Source: Candidatus Ozemibacter sibiricus
GTDB taxonomy: Bacteria > Muiribacteriota > Ozemobacteria > Ozemobacterales > Ozemobacteraceae
DNA length: 64,000 nucleotides
Direction of reading: 5' to 3'
Assembly: GCA_003327425.1 (NCBI GenBank)
Contig: QOQW01000005.1
Span: 124,001 to 188,000, forward strand
The position numbers and the translations under genes were made by a program. The stretch's first letter is position 1. Each line of letters starts with the position of its first letter. Below the pieces are notes generated by a model that was given only the letters and a program-made list of their open reading frames with translations, was not told the origin of the DNA and made no database searches. Of this stretch, positions 26,455 through 37,255 are shown in pieces.

Positions 26455-27417
26455 TCAGAGGGTGGTGCGTTTCTTCAGTTTCTCCCACTCGGCGGTGATG
26501 CCGGCCTGGATCTCGGCCAGCAGCGCTTCATTCCCTTTCTGGAGCAGGTGCCGGAACCGGCCCTGCTTCTCGAGCCAGGGCTTGATGGGAGCGAGGTCGG
26601 CGGTCGGGGCGGGTTCGTTGATGATCCACTTCCCGTATTCGACCTCGTAGAGGGGCCAGAAGCCGGTGCTGACCGCTTCGCGGCAGAGATCCATCGTCTG
26701 TTCGGGCGGGAAGGCCCAGCCCAGCCGACAGGGCGAGAAGATCAGCATGAACGACGGCCCGTCGACGGCCAGCGCTTTGCGCACCTTCCGCATGAGGTCG
26801 CGGGGCTGGTGCGGCGAGGCGGTGGCCAGGTAGGGAATGTTGTGGGCGGCGACGATGGCGGCCAGATCTTTGCGGTTCTGCGGCTTGCCGGGCATGACGG
26901 CGCCGACGGGGCAGGTGGTGGTATGGGCTCCGCGTGGCGTGGCCCCGCTGCGCTGGATGCCGGTGTTCATGTAGGCGCCGTTGTCGTAGCAGATGTAGAG
27001 CAGGCGATGCCCGCGTTCCAGCGCGCCCGACAGCGATTGCAGACCGATGTCGTAGGTGCCGCCGTCGCCGCCGAAGGTGATGAACCGGATCTCCTTGTCC
27101 GCCGGGATCCGGCCTTTCTTCTTCAAGGCGCGGTAGGCGGTCTCGACGCCGCTCATGGTGGCGGCCGCGTTCTCGAAGGCGCTGTGGATGAACGGCACGT
27201 TCCAGGCGGTGTAGGGGAAGATGGTGGTGGTGACCTCGAGGCAGCCGGTGGCGGCGCCGACCACCACCGGGGTGTCGGCGGCCGCCAGCAGCACCTGGCG
27301 GGCCATGATCGTCATGCCGCACCCGGCGCAGGCGCGATGGCCGCCGGTGAAGCGGACCGGCGCATTGGTCAGGGCCTTCAGATCGACGGGTTTGACCTCG
27401 ATGGGTTGGGGTTGCAT
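26455..27417 (-). CDS. porB: 2-oxoacid:ferredoxin oxidoreductase, beta subunit
   Basis: This 320-residue subunit binds thiamine diphosphate and a [4Fe-4S] cluster. The TPP motif GGDGGTYDIGLQ runs through to CYDNGAYMNTG, and the cysteines C30 and C33 (HRACAGCG), C59 (TGCLEV) and one near residue 224 (SPCRLGW) match PorB. It acts with the alpha, gamma and delta subunits in the cytoplasm to convert a 2-oxoacid (probably pyruvate) and CoA into acyl-CoA, CO2 and reduced ferredoxin. The start at 27417 (MQPQPIEVKP) lies 15 bp after the porA stop. Related enzymes for branched-chain 2-oxoacids share the same subunits, so the exact substrate is not certain. Confidence 0.9.
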   Translation of the reverse strand: MQPQPIEVKPVDLKALTNAPVRFTGGHRACAGCGMTIMARQVLLAAADTPVVVGAATGCLEVTTTIFPYTAWNVPFIHSAFENAAATMSGVETAYRALKKKGRIPADKEIRFITFGGDGGTYDIGLQSLSGALERGHRLLYICYDNGAYMNTGIQRSGATPRGAHTTTCPVGAVMPGKPQNRKDLAAIVAAHNIPYLATASPHQPRDLMRKVRKALAVDGPSFMLIFSPCRLGWAFPPEQTMDLCREAVSTGFWPLYEVEYGKWIINEPAPTADLAPIKPWLEKQGRFRHLLQKGNEALLAEIQAGITAEWEKLKKRTTL

Positions 27418-27431
27418 GTCTGGCGCTCCTT

Positions 27432-28682
27432 TCAGGCCCGGACCCCGAGGTAGCGCACGGGGGGCAGGACCTTGCCGTTCTGCGCGGCGGCGATGAGGTC
27501 GGCGAAGACCTGGCGGAGGTCGGCCGGCCGGATGTCGCGTCCGCCGATGCCGTAGGTGATGCCGTGGATGGCCGGCCGGCTCGGCAGATCGTAGAGGGCC
27601 GAGCGGATCTCGTGGTAGAGGGGGCCGCCGGTGCCCGAGAACGACTCGTGGCGGTCGAGGACGGCCAGCCCTTTCAGGTGGCGCAGGGCTTCGCGCAGGG
27701 CGGTCGCCGGGAAGGGCCGGAACAGCCGAATGCGCAGGAGGCCGACCTTCTGGCCTTGATCGCGCAGCTCGTCGACGACATCCTTGGCGGTGCCGGCCGT
27801 CGAACCGATCAGCACGAGCGCGACCTCGGCGTCGTCGAGCCGGTAGGCGTCGAACAGACCGTAGGACCGGCCGAAGGCCTGGCCGAACGCGGCGCCGACC
27901 TTCTCGACCACGGCGGGCACGGCCTGCAGCGCTTCGGCCTGGGTCACCTTGTGCTCGAAGCAGTAGTCCTGCAGGTCGAGGGCGCCCAGCGTGTAGGGAT
28001 GGTCGGTGTCGAGCAGCCAGCGTACCGGCTTGAACGGTCCGACGAAGGTGCGGACGGCTTCGTCGGGAACCAGAGCCACGCCTTCCATCGAGTGGCTGAT
28101 GATGAAGCCGTCGAACATGACCATGACCGGCAGGCGCACGGCGGGATCCTCGGCGATGCGCACGGCCTGGATCATGGTGTCGTAGGCTTCCTGGGTGTTC
28201 TCGGCATAGAGCTGGATCCAGCCGCTGTCGCGGGCGCCCATGGTGTCGCTGTGATCGCAATGGATGTTGATGGGCGCCGACAGGGCGCGGTTGACATCGC
28301 ACATGACGATGGGGCAGCGCAGGCTGGCCGCCACGTACAGCATCTCCCACATCAGGGCCAGGCCGCAGGCGCTGGTGCCGGTCATGACCCGGGCGCCGGC
28401 GGCCGACGCGCCGATGCAGGCCGACATCGCCGAGTGCTCCGATTCGACCAGGATCATCTCGGTGTTGACCTGCCCGTTGTTGACGTAATCGGAGAAGATC
28501 TGCACGATCTCGGTGGCGGGGGTGATGGGATAGGCGGCGACGACGTCGGGGTCGATCTGCTTCATGGCATAGGCCACGGCTTCGTTGCCGGTGAGGGCCT
28601 TGATCAATGGGCCGCTGGGGCCGCGGGGCGGGACGGGCTGGGGCTGAGCGGCGGTGGCGGCGGGGGCGTTCTTCTTGCTCAT
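27432..28682 (-). CDS. porA: 2-oxoacid:ferredoxin oxidoreductase, alpha subunit
   Basis: The 416-residue subunit starts MSKKNAPAAT at 28682, overlapping the delta-subunit stop by 4 bp. The YPITPATEIVQ motif near residue 50, the E-x-E-H-S-A stretch (VESEHSAMSACIGASAAG) and GLALMWEML are typical of PorA. A C-terminal transketolase-like domain contains DRHESFSGTGGPLYHE. The N-terminal 25 residues are Ala/Pro-rich and unusual for the family. It forms the pyrimidine-side half of the TPP site with PorB. Gene order porG-porD-porA-porB matches the four-subunit enzymes of Thermotoga and archaea rather than single-chain enzymes of many bacteria. Confidence 0.92.
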   Translation of the reverse strand: MSKKNAPAATAAQPQPVPPRGPSGPLIKALTGNEAVAYAMKQIDPDVVAAYPITPATEIVQIFSDYVNNGQVNTEMILVESEHSAMSACIGASAAGARVMTGTSACGLALMWEMLYVAASLRCPIVMCDVNRALSAPINIHCDHSDTMGARDSGWIQLYAENTQEAYDTMIQAVRIAEDPAVRLPVMVMFDGFIISHSMEGVALVPDEAVRTFVGPFKPVRWLLDTDHPYTLGALDLQDYCFEHKVTQAEALQAVPAVVEKVGAAFGQAFGRSYGLFDAYRLDDAEVALVLIGSTAGTAKDVVDELRDQGQKVGLLRIRLFRPFPATALREALRHLKGLAVLDRHESFSGTGGPLYHEIRSALYDLPSRPAIHGITYGIGGRDIRPADLRQVFADLIAAAQNGKVLPPVRYLGVRA

Positions 28683-29023
28683 GCCTTCACCTCCGCGGTC
28701 GGCTCGGGCTCCATGGTGATGGCCGGGCCCTTCTTGGCTTTGCCCGCCTGGTGAGCCTTGTTGACCGGGCACTCCCAGGCGCAGATGCCGCATCCCTTGC
28801 AGTGAGCGTAATCATAGCCGAGCACTTTGCCGTCCTTCGCCTCGATGGCGGCGTCAGGGCAGAGGATCCAGCAGGTCAGGCAATGGATGCAGGCTTCGGG
28901 ATGGAAGACGGGACGCTGCGAGCGCCAGCCTCCGGTGTGGTAGCGCTGGGCGGTGCCGCCCTCGGGAATGATGCCTCCGGGCGCCAGCTCGCGCCACGTG
29001 GGAAGGGAAGACGGACCGCTCAT
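28679..29023 (-). CDS. porD: 2-oxoacid:ferredoxin oxidoreductase, delta (ferredoxin-like) subunit
   Basis: The 114-residue protein is an 8Fe ferredoxin-type subunit with two [4Fe-4S] motifs: CIHCLTCWILCP (about residues 45-56) and CKGCGICAWECP (about 75-86). The C-terminal tail is acidic and Lys/Ala-rich. The gene overlaps both neighbours by 4 bp (29020-29023 and 28679-28682), so all subunits are translationally coupled. The subunit carries electrons from the PorB cluster to external ferredoxin. An N-terminal stretch (PSSLPTWRELAPGGIIPEGGT) matches the usual PorD leader. Confidence 0.92.
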   Translation of the reverse strand: MSGPSSLPTWRELAPGGIIPEGGTAQRYHTGGWRSQRPVFHPEACIHCLTCWILCPDAAIEAKDGKVLGYDYAHCKGCGICAWECPVNKAHQAGKAKKGPAITMEPEPTAEVKA

Positions 29024-29589
29024 GCGATGTTGACCTCCTCGAACGACCGGCGGACGGCCTTCAGATTGCCCTCGATCACCTCGGGCTTGTGCTTGAACTT
29101 GTCGGCGATCTTGGCCTTGATCTCGGCCAGCATCGGCTCGATCTGCAGCAGACCGGTGGCCTTGACCATGGCGCCCAGCATCGGCATGTTGGGAATGGGT
29201 TTGCCGATGCAGGCGGTGGCGATGCCCATGGCATCGATGGTGCAGACCTTCCCGCCGAACTTCAGATCCTGGCGGATGGCGGCGGGGGTCTTGGTGGTGT
29301 TGACCACGATGGTGCCGGTCTTGGGGTCGAGCCCGGCCAGCACGTCGACCACCCCGATCAGGGTCGGATCGAGCACCACCACGATGTGGGGATTGGTCAC
29401 GCCCGAATGCAGGCGGATCGGCCGGTCGCTGATGCGGTTGAAGGCGGTGACCGGCGCTCCCATGCGCTCGGGGCCGTATTCCGGAAAGGCCTGGATGAAC
29501 TTGCCCTGCTGGAGGGCGGCGTCGGCGAACAGCAGCGCGATCGTCTTGGCGCCCTGCCCGCCTCGGCCATGCCAACGGATCTCGATCAT
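29020..29589 (-). CDS. porG: 2-oxoacid:ferredoxin oxidoreductase, gamma subunit
   Basis: The 189-residue protein starts MIEIRWHGRGGQGAKT at 29589, the classic PorG N-terminus, after a strong AGGAGG. The FPEYGPERMGAPVTAFNRIS motif is present. It binds near the CoA site in the assembled complex. It is the first gene of the porGDAB unit. A possible promoter lies just upstream, with TAAAGT in the -10 role, but its -35 spacing is long. Confidence 0.92.
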   Translation of the reverse strand: MIEIRWHGRGGQGAKTIALLFADAALQQGKFIQAFPEYGPERMGAPVTAFNRISDRPIRLHSGVTNPHIVVVLDPTLIGVVDVLAGLDPKTGTIVVNTTKTPAAIRQDLKFGGKVCTIDAMGIATACIGKPIPNMPMLGAMVKATGLLQIEPMLAEIKAKIADKFKHKPEVIEGNLKAVRRSFEEVNIA

Positions 29590-29737
29590 GGAAACCTCCT
29601 CGATGAAGGGTAGGAAGACTTTACCCCAATCCCCGACCATTCGTCCAATGCTCGGGACGCGGTGCCGGAAGGCGCAGGCCGTGCTTCGCGGGCTGCCCAC
29701 CGACGGTCGTGCCGTGGTGGCGACGATCGACGGGGGG

Positions 29738-30415
29738 CTAGCTGGCGAACGTGATCTGCAGCACCTTGCGGCCGGAAGGCAGGATCTTCTCGGTGATAGG
29801 CAGCCCGGGGAAGGCCGTGCCGAGCTGCTCGCGCAGGGCGGTATCGCTCACGAGCTGGCTGTGCCCCGGGGTGACCAGGGTGGGCAGGGTGGTCTGGATG
29901 TCGAGCAGCACCGGCGAGAAGGTGAAATAGTCCATGCGGATCTCCGGATCGCCCATGACGCTCGAGAAGAAGGCATCGCCGAACAGGAACTGGGAGAGGC
30001 CGAGGGGGAAGGAGCCCTTGGCCGCGGCCTGGATTTCTTGGGCGGTATAGAGCGCCTCAGCGAGGCAGTCAGGGCTGAAGAACAGGTTCAGCACCTCGAA
30101 CAGCGAGTAGTGGTCGACCTCGCCGTTGAACCGGTGGGTCTGACGGGCGACCAGCGTGTAGTAGCTCTGCAGGGTTTGGACCAGGGCTTTGAATTCGGCG
30201 TCGGAGCCGGGCTTGCTGGCATGGAGCGAGGTCAGGAGGAAGGCGCCTGGCCGCTGCTTGACGTCGGCCTGGGCGGTCGCGCTCTTGATCGTGTTGGCGA
30301 TCGATTTCGCAATGACTTCGGCCGAGGATGACTGCGCCTGGTATTTCTTCAGTTCGGCCTTCAGCTTCTCGCACTCGGGGCACGTGCGGGAGGTGAACAG
30401 ATCGAAGATGCCCAT
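29738..30415 (-). CDS. Degenerate class III nucleotide-cyclase-like protein
   Basis: The 225-residue protein begins with a C-x-x-C pair (TCPECEKLKAEL) and a short helix. Residues about 55-215 follow the layout of a class III adenylate/guanylate cyclase domain: a first strand (GAFLLTSLHA), a helix (KALVQTLQSYYTLVARQTHRFNGEVD), the second strand (YSLFEVLNLFF), the AL-x-A helix (EALYTAQEIQAAAKG), GLSQFLFGDAFFSSVMGDPEIRMDYFTFSP, then LVSDTALREQLG. The two metal-binding aspartates of active cyclases are not at the expected places (T/S where the first is expected, F/E at the second). It is therefore probably a catalytically dead sensor or binding domain. It lies upstream of porGDAB on the same strand, separated by about 150 bp. 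Confidence 0.5.
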   Translation of the reverse strand: MGIFDLFTSRTCPECEKLKAELKKYQAQSSSAEVIAKSIANTIKSATAQADVKQRPGAFLLTSLHASKPGSDAEFKALVQTLQSYYTLVARQTHRFNGEVDHYSLFEVLNLFFSPDCLAEALYTAQEIQAAAKGSFPLGLSQFLFGDAFFSSVMGDPEIRMDYFTFSPVLLDIQTTLPTLVTPGHSQLVSDTALREQLGTAFPGLPITEKILPSGRKVLQITFAS

Positions 30416-30882
30416 GAATCCTCCATGACTCGCTGACCCTGACCCGGGCCCGCGGGCCCGGTTCTCCCATCCCGGACCGGCTTTCCCCGTCCTGGGATCG
30501 CCCCTATTCTACCTTAAGTCCGATTCGGCAGGCCAACCACCTTCATTCTGTCCGGACAACCCCGTGCCTGAACCCTCTTCGTCAGCCAAAAAGTATCGGC
30601 CTGGCCACCGTCGCCGCGCTGGCCTTGCCGGCCGAACGCGGCACGTTCGGCCGGCCCCGCCCGGGAGTCCGGGGGCATGTGGCGCCTGTCGGGGTTCAGG
30701 AGAAGGTTCTTCCCTCTTTTGGGGGTTGGCGATGGCTCTGCACCCGAGAGGGGCGGCCGCATGAACCGACGAGGAGGGCGAAGCGACTCGCCGCGCCAGA
30801 TCGAAGGTGCCGGCCGGCCGGGCCGCGCCCGATGACCGTCGCGCGTGGGCGCTCGTCGGCCCGGCGCCCGTCGACAGGGCCG
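30416..30882. other. 467-bp region without a convincing gene
   Basis: The stretch between mutS2 and the cyclase-like gene has only short frames with no ribosome binding site or family resemblance. Its one clear structure is a perfect inverted repeat at 30627-30655. The part around 30500-30600 is noticeably less GC-rich and probably holds the promoter of the cyclase-like gene, but no convincing -35/-10 pair stands out. Confidence 0.5.
30627..30655. terminator. Perfect 12-bp stem hairpin downstream of mutS2
   Basis: GCCGGCCGAACG (30627-30638) pairs exactly with CGTTCGGCCGGC (30644-30655) around a 5-nt loop. No T-run follows directly on either strand. Its position about 230 bp after the mutS2 stop fits a transcription terminator or RNA-stabilising hairpin, but a protein-binding site is also possible. 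Confidence 0.4.
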
Positions 30883-33444
30883 TCAGACGGGGCGGTCGCG
30901 GTCGCCCTTCTGGCGTCGCGGTCGCCCCTCGGGCGGGGCTTCGGTGTTGTAGCCTTCGGGCGCCTTGTCGGCCGCCGGGTCGAACACGACCACGGTGACG
31001 CCCAGGTCGCCTTCCCCGTAGCGGCCGGGGCGGTGCTGGTGCTTCCAGGGGCTGCGTTTGAGGAACTCGGTGATGGCTCGGTGCAGGGCGCCGGTACCCT
31101 TGCCATGGATCAGGAAGACCCGTCCCTTCTTCTGGGCCTGGGCCAGTTTCAAGTAGGCTTCCACCTTCTCGAGGGCCTCGTCGACCCGCAAGCCGCGCAG
31201 ATCGATCTCGTCGGCCACGGTCGCCGGCGGGGCGACGATCAGGCTGGGCGGGGGGGGGGCGGTGCTCTTGCCGATGGGGGGTTCGGCCCGCCGCAATTCC
31301 GCGAGTGGAATGGTCATCGTCTTGCCGTCGAAATCGACGATGGCGCGGCCGCGTCCGGGATCGACCGACTGCAAGCGGCCGCGCTGCAGCAGGCGCCCCC
31401 ACAGCACGTGATCGCCAGGCTGCAGCGGGCCCTGTTCGGCGCTCTCGCGGGGCTCCTCGGTCGGGGGCGGCGCGGCCAGTTCGTCGAGATGGCGGCGCGC
31501 CGTGCCCAGGGCGGCCCGCGCGGCGGCGAGGTCATCGGCGAGGGTCGCCGCTCCCCCCGATTCCTGGCCGGCAGGGGCCGCTTCGGCGCCCGGCCCGCCC
31601 GGCGGGGGCGAGCCCGCGCGCGGCGGGGCCGCGCCGGCGGCCGCGGCGAGGCGGGTCTTCAGCCGGCTGATCAAGGCTTCCAGCTCTTTGAGGGCGCTGC
31701 GGAACCGCTCTTCGAACGCCTCGACCGCCTCGTCGCGGCGGGTGCGGCGGAACTCCTTGAGCTGGGCCAGCAGGCGATCGGCTTCGCGTTCTCTGGCCTC
31801 GATCTCGCGGGTCTTCTCTTCCCACTGGCGGCGCAGGGCTTCGATCCGGGCCCGCTCCTGCTCGAGGGCCTCGAGCAGTTCACGTTCGCGCGCGTTCTTT
31901 CCCTCGCGGTGACGCTCGAGGTCGCCCAGCACCGCGTCGGGCAGGCCGAACAGGCGGGCGATGGCGAGGGCGTTGCTGCGGCCCGGCACGCCCATCATGA
32001 ACTTGAAGGTGGGCCGGAAGGTCTGGTAGTCGAACTCCATGGCGGCGTTGACGAAGCCGGGGGTGGTGAAGGCCAGCTGTTTGAGCGCCTCGTAGTGCGA
32101 GGTCACCAGCGCGAAGGCGCCGCGCCGCCGGATCTCCTGCAGCACCCCGTAGGCCAGCAGCGCGCCCTCCTCGGGATCGGTGCCGGTGCCGATCTCGTCG
32201 ATCAGCACGAGGCAGCGGGCGTCGCAGGTGTCGAGGATCTCCTTCAACCGCTTCAGATGCGCGGTGAAGGTCGACAGGTGATCTTCGATGCTCTGCGACT
32301 CGCCGATGTCGGTCAGCACCTCGCGGAAGATGGGCAGGGCCGAGCGGCTCCGGGCCAGCACGTAGCAGCCCGTCTGCATCAGCAGGGCGTTGACCCCGAC
32401 GATCTTGAGGGCCACCGTCTTGCCGCCGCCGTTGGGGCCGGTGATCACCACGCAGGAGCGGGACGGCTCGAGCGTGATGTCCATGGGCACGCAGGTCGGG
32501 TGCAGCAGGGGATGGCGGGCTTCGATCAGCTCGAGGCGACCATCGGGGGCGATCTCGGGGCGGCGGGCGTCGTATTTTTCGGCGAAGCGCGCCTTGGCGT
32601 GCAGCACATCGAAGAAGACCAGCGTCTCGAAGATCAGGGTCAGGTCGGCGAGGTTGGCCGCCACCAGCGCGGTCAGCTCGCGCAGCACCCGCTGCACCTC
32701 CTCGCGCTCCTCGGAGCGCAGGCGCACCAGCCGGTTGTTCAGGCCCAGGAAGGCCAGGGGCTCCACGTACAGGGTCTGACCCGATCCCGATTGGTCATGG
32801 ACGATGCCTTCGAGCAGGCTCTGGCTCGAGGACTTGACCGGCACCACGTACCGATCGTTGCGGATGGTGAAGAAGCGGTCCTGGACGATGTCGGTCTGGG
32901 TGTTGACGAGCTCGGACAGGCGCCGCTCGAGTTCGGCGCGGGTCTGCTGCAGCTCGCGGCGCAAGCTGCCCAGGCGGGCCGAGGCCTCGTCGCGCACCTC
33001 TCCCTTCTCGCTGATCGAGACCAGGATGCGCTGGTGGAGGCCCTCCAGGCTGGGCAGGGCCTCGACCCGCTCGTCGAGCCGGCCGCGCGGCGTGCGCAGC
33101 TCCCGAGGCTGGTCCTCGCGCCGGAAGGCTTTCTTCAGGCTCTGCAGCACTTCCAGGTCGGCTCGCACCAGCAGCAGTTCGTCGCCGGTCAGGGTCTCGC
33201 CGCCGGTGCGCAGCCGGTGCAGGAGGCCGCGCAGGTCGCGCAGCCCGCCGATGGGCAGCCGGCCCCCGGCTTCGCGGAAGGCGACCAGCTCGTCGAGATC
33301 GGCGAGGTCGGCCTCGATGCGGGCCCGGTCGGTGGCTGGCGCGAGAGCGGCGATGGCGGTGCGGGCCGGTTCCGAACCGGCCAGCTCGGCGATCAGGCCC
33401 AGGATCTTGGGGAACTCCAGGTGGTCGAGCGAGGTGGCTTCCAT
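30883..33444 (-). CDS. mutS2: MutS2 family ATPase with Smr domain
   Basis: The 853-residue protein has the MutS2 core: a clamp/lever region with NDRYVVPVK and the GSGQTLYVEP segment, Walker A GPNGGGKT (336-343), Walker B LVLIDEIGTGTDP (412-424) and a long coiled coil (about 500-590). It ends with a C-terminal Smr domain (from about 747, IDLRGLRVDEALE and HGKGTG). In other bacteria MutS2 acts on branched DNA and on stalled, collided ribosomes. An Ala/Gly/Pro-rich linker (about 605-640) and a charged tail of about 30 residues after the Smr domain make it longer than the usual 780 or so. It follows glmS on the same strand with a 121-bp gap. Confidence 0.93.
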   Translation of the reverse strand: MEATSLDHLEFPKILGLIAELAGSEPARTAIAALAPATDRARIEADLADLDELVAFREAGGRLPIGGLRDLRGLLHRLRTGGETLTGDELLLVRADLEVLQSLKKAFRREDQPRELRTPRGRLDERVEALPSLEGLHQRILVSISEKGEVRDEASARLGSLRRELQQTRAELERRLSELVNTQTDIVQDRFFTIRNDRYVVPVKSSSQSLLEGIVHDQSGSGQTLYVEPLAFLGLNNRLVRLRSEEREEVQRVLRELTALVAANLADLTLIFETLVFFDVLHAKARFAEKYDARRPEIAPDGRLELIEARHPLLHPTCVPMDITLEPSRSCVVITGPNGGGKTVALKIVGVNALLMQTGCYVLARSRSALPIFREVLTDIGESQSIEDHLSTFTAHLKRLKEILDTCDARCLVLIDEIGTGTDPEEGALLAYGVLQEIRRRGAFALVTSHYEALKQLAFTTPGFVNAAMEFDYQTFRPTFKFMMGVPGRSNALAIARLFGLPDAVLGDLERHREGKNARERELLEALEQERARIEALRRQWEEKTREIEAREREADRLLAQLKEFRRTRRDEAVEAFEERFRSALKELEALISRLKTRLAAAAGAAPPRAGSPPPGGPGAEAAPAGQESGGAATLADDLAAARAALGTARRHLDELAAPPPTEEPRESAEQGPLQPGDHVLWGRLLQRGRLQSVDPGRGRAIVDFDGKTMTIPLAELRRAEPPIGKSTAPPPPSLIVAPPATVADEIDLRGLRVDEALEKVEAYLKLAQAQKKGRVFLIHGKGTGALHRAITEFLKRSPWKHQHRPGRYGEGDLGVTVVVFDPAADKAPEGYNTEAPPEGRPRRQKGDRDRPV

Positions 33445-33565
33445 GGGTCTCTTTCCCGGGCTCTGGCTGTGCCTGTGGCTGTGGCCGTGCCGCGGCGGCG
33501 GTCGTCGCCGCCGGCGTCACCGCTGGCGGCGGCCGGCGCCCGCGGGGCGCGGCGGCTGCCCGCCG

Positions 33566-35398
<1,833 letters not shown>

Positions 35399-35456
35399 GG
35401 CAAATGGGGTGTCCTTTCACTGCGGGTCGGAGATGGGAGCATCGGGAAAAATGGGG

Positions 35457-37112
35457 TCAGTAGCGAACCTTGCCGGGCTTGGCCGGCGGCGTGGGCAACG
35501 GCGGCGGCGTATACCCGCCGCCCGGCAGGGCCGGTTCCTGGCTGGCGGCGCTGCCGCCGAGGGCGGCGAGCCGGATCTCGGCGTTGTCCGCGAACTGGGT
35601 GCCGGCGAAGCGGGACTTGACCAGGCGGTAGACCTCGAGGGCCGAGGGAATGTCGCCGGCTTTCTCCAGCATGTCGCCGTACTCGAGGTAGGCGAAGCCG
35701 TTGTCGGGATCCTGGGAAAGATAGGTCTGGAACAGGCTCTTGGCCTTCTCATTGTCCCCGTTGCGGCGGGCGATCAGCGCCCGCAGGCGGGTCAGCTCCG
35801 GCGAGGTGCGGATCTTCTCGGCCTGATTGAGGTGCTCCTCGGCGTCGCCGGTCTGACCTTCCATCAGCATGGCCTCGGCCAGAATCAGTCGAGCTTCGAA
35901 GCTCTGCGGGTTGTCGCGCAGGACGGCCGCCCCGCGTTCGCTGGCTTCGCCGGTCCGGAAGGCTTTCAGCAGCACCTTGGCCAGGAACAGTTGATAGTCG
36001 GGGTTGTCGCCCGCGGTGTTGAGGGCCAGTTTGATTTCGGAGATGGCGTCATCGAGCAGATCGGAGCGGTAGAGGATCTTCCCTTTGATGAAATGGGCCT
36101 GCCCATTCGAGGGGTAGGTGGTCAGCACATCGTTGATCAGGACGGTGGCATCGTCGATCCGCCCGAGATCGAGCTGCGCCTCGGCGAGATTGATCTTGGC
36201 CTCGACGACGTTCGAATCCAGTTTGATGACTTTTTCGTAGATCTCGAGGGCTTTCTTGGGTTGCCCCTGGCGCCGCAGGATGTCGCCCAGATTGAGCAGG
36301 GCGAAGACATCCTGCTTGATGGCCACGGCTTTCTGGAAGGCCTCTTCCGCGTCCTTCAGGCGGCCCTCGCGGGTGGCGACCTCGCCCAGGAGGAACCAGG
36401 TCTCGAAGCTCTTGGGATCGGCTTCGACCGCTTTCTTGAACCAGCCGACCGCCTCTGCGTAGCGACGCTGATTGAGTTCGACGACGCCGCGGTGATGGAG
36501 CACCTTGGCGTTCTTGGGTTCCTTCTTCAGCAGATCGTCGAGGAGGCGGGCGGCTTCGACGAAATCCCCGCCGTCGAGGTAGGAGATGGCTTGTTCGAGC
36601 GGGGATGGGGGTTTGGGCGGGGTCGGCTTGCTGGGGCGCGCCTCGGTCGGCATCTTGGGTGTCTCGAGCGATTTCCCTTTGATGGGATCATACCCGCCCA
36701 GGATCACCTCTTTGGGCGGGATGCCCGGGCGCCGTTCCCCTGACGGAGCCCCTGGACTGGTCTGCGCGGCCAGGGAGGCCGCCATGGCCTGCTGGATCTG
36801 CTCGCGCAACTGGACATACTGCGGCACGCCCGGCTGCCGCTCGACCAGGATGGAAGCTTCTTTCAGCGCTGCCGGATATTTCTTGAGCATGATCAGGCTG
36901 TAGACCAGATAGTAGCGGGCGGTGTGGTGGTCGGGGGCCATGTCGCAGACCTGGCCGAGGTAATCCGCCGCGGCCGCCCAGTTCTGCTGGGCGTAATGCC
37001 GCATGCCCTGGTCGAGGAGGGAATTGATCAGATCCTGGCCGGAGACCGCCGTCGAGGCTGCGACGAGCAGCAGGAGGAAAAGCAACCGGTGGCGACCGGG
37101 CGATCGGTTCAT
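35457..37112 (-). CDS. Exported TPR-repeat protein
   Basis: The 551-residue protein has a signal peptide (about 8-25, RLLFLLLLVAASTAVSGQ). A first pair of TPR units (about 27-105) is separated by a Pro/Lys-rich linker (about 115-170) from a long array of TPRs (about 165-520). The C-terminus is a Pro/Gly-rich tail (GGGYTPPPLPTPPAKPGK). TPR proteins of this kind usually scaffold periplasmic or envelope complexes. A well-formed promoter lies about 80 bp upstream, and glmS follows closely on the same strand, so cotranscription is likely. I cannot assign a specific partner. Confidence 0.82.
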   Translation of the reverse strand: MNRSPGRHRLLFLLLLVAASTAVSGQDLINSLLDQGMRHYAQQNWAAAADYLGQVCDMAPDHHTARYYLVYSLIMLKKYPAALKEASILVERQPGVPQYVQLREQIQQAMAASLAAQTSPGAPSGERRPGIPPKEVILGGYDPIKGKSLETPKMPTEARPSKPTPPKPPSPLEQAISYLDGGDFVEAARLLDDLLKKEPKNAKVLHHRGVVELNQRRYAEAVGWFKKAVEADPKSFETWFLLGEVATREGRLKDAEEAFQKAVAIKQDVFALLNLGDILRRQGQPKKALEIYEKVIKLDSNVVEAKINLAEAQLDLGRIDDATVLINDVLTTYPSNGQAHFIKGKILYRSDLLDDAISEIKLALNTAGDNPDYQLFLAKVLLKAFRTGEASERGAAVLRDNPQSFEARLILAEAMLMEGQTGDAEEHLNQAEKIRTSPELTRLRALIARRNGDNEKAKSLFQTYLSQDPDNGFAYLEYGDMLEKAGDIPSALEVYRLVKSRFAGTQFADNAEIRLAALGGSAASQEPALPGGGYTPPPLPTPPAKPGKVRY

Positions 37113-37191
37113 GGTGTCCTCCCGGGAATGAGCAGATTCAGGGCGCGCGCCGCCGCCCCATTCCTACCCATCGGCACGGCGCCGCCGTCCC

Positions 37192-37220
37192 AGGATAGCA
37201 ACCTGTGCGTGCCGCGTCAA
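37192..37220 (-). promoter_or_regulatory. Sigma-70-type promoter for the TPR-glmS unit
   Basis: On the minus strand, TTGACG (37215-37220) and TATCCT (37192-37197) are 17 bp apart. The start point would be near 37185, some 73 nt before the TPR gene's ATG. Confidence 0.6.
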
Positions 37221-37255
37221 ATCCTGATCGTGGCAGGCAGAGGGGAACCGGCCGG

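Noticed and set aside
35399-35456. Possible glmS ribozyme upstream of glmS
   Set aside because: Only 58 bp separate glmS from the preceding gene, too short for the ribozyme, and none of its core is visible.
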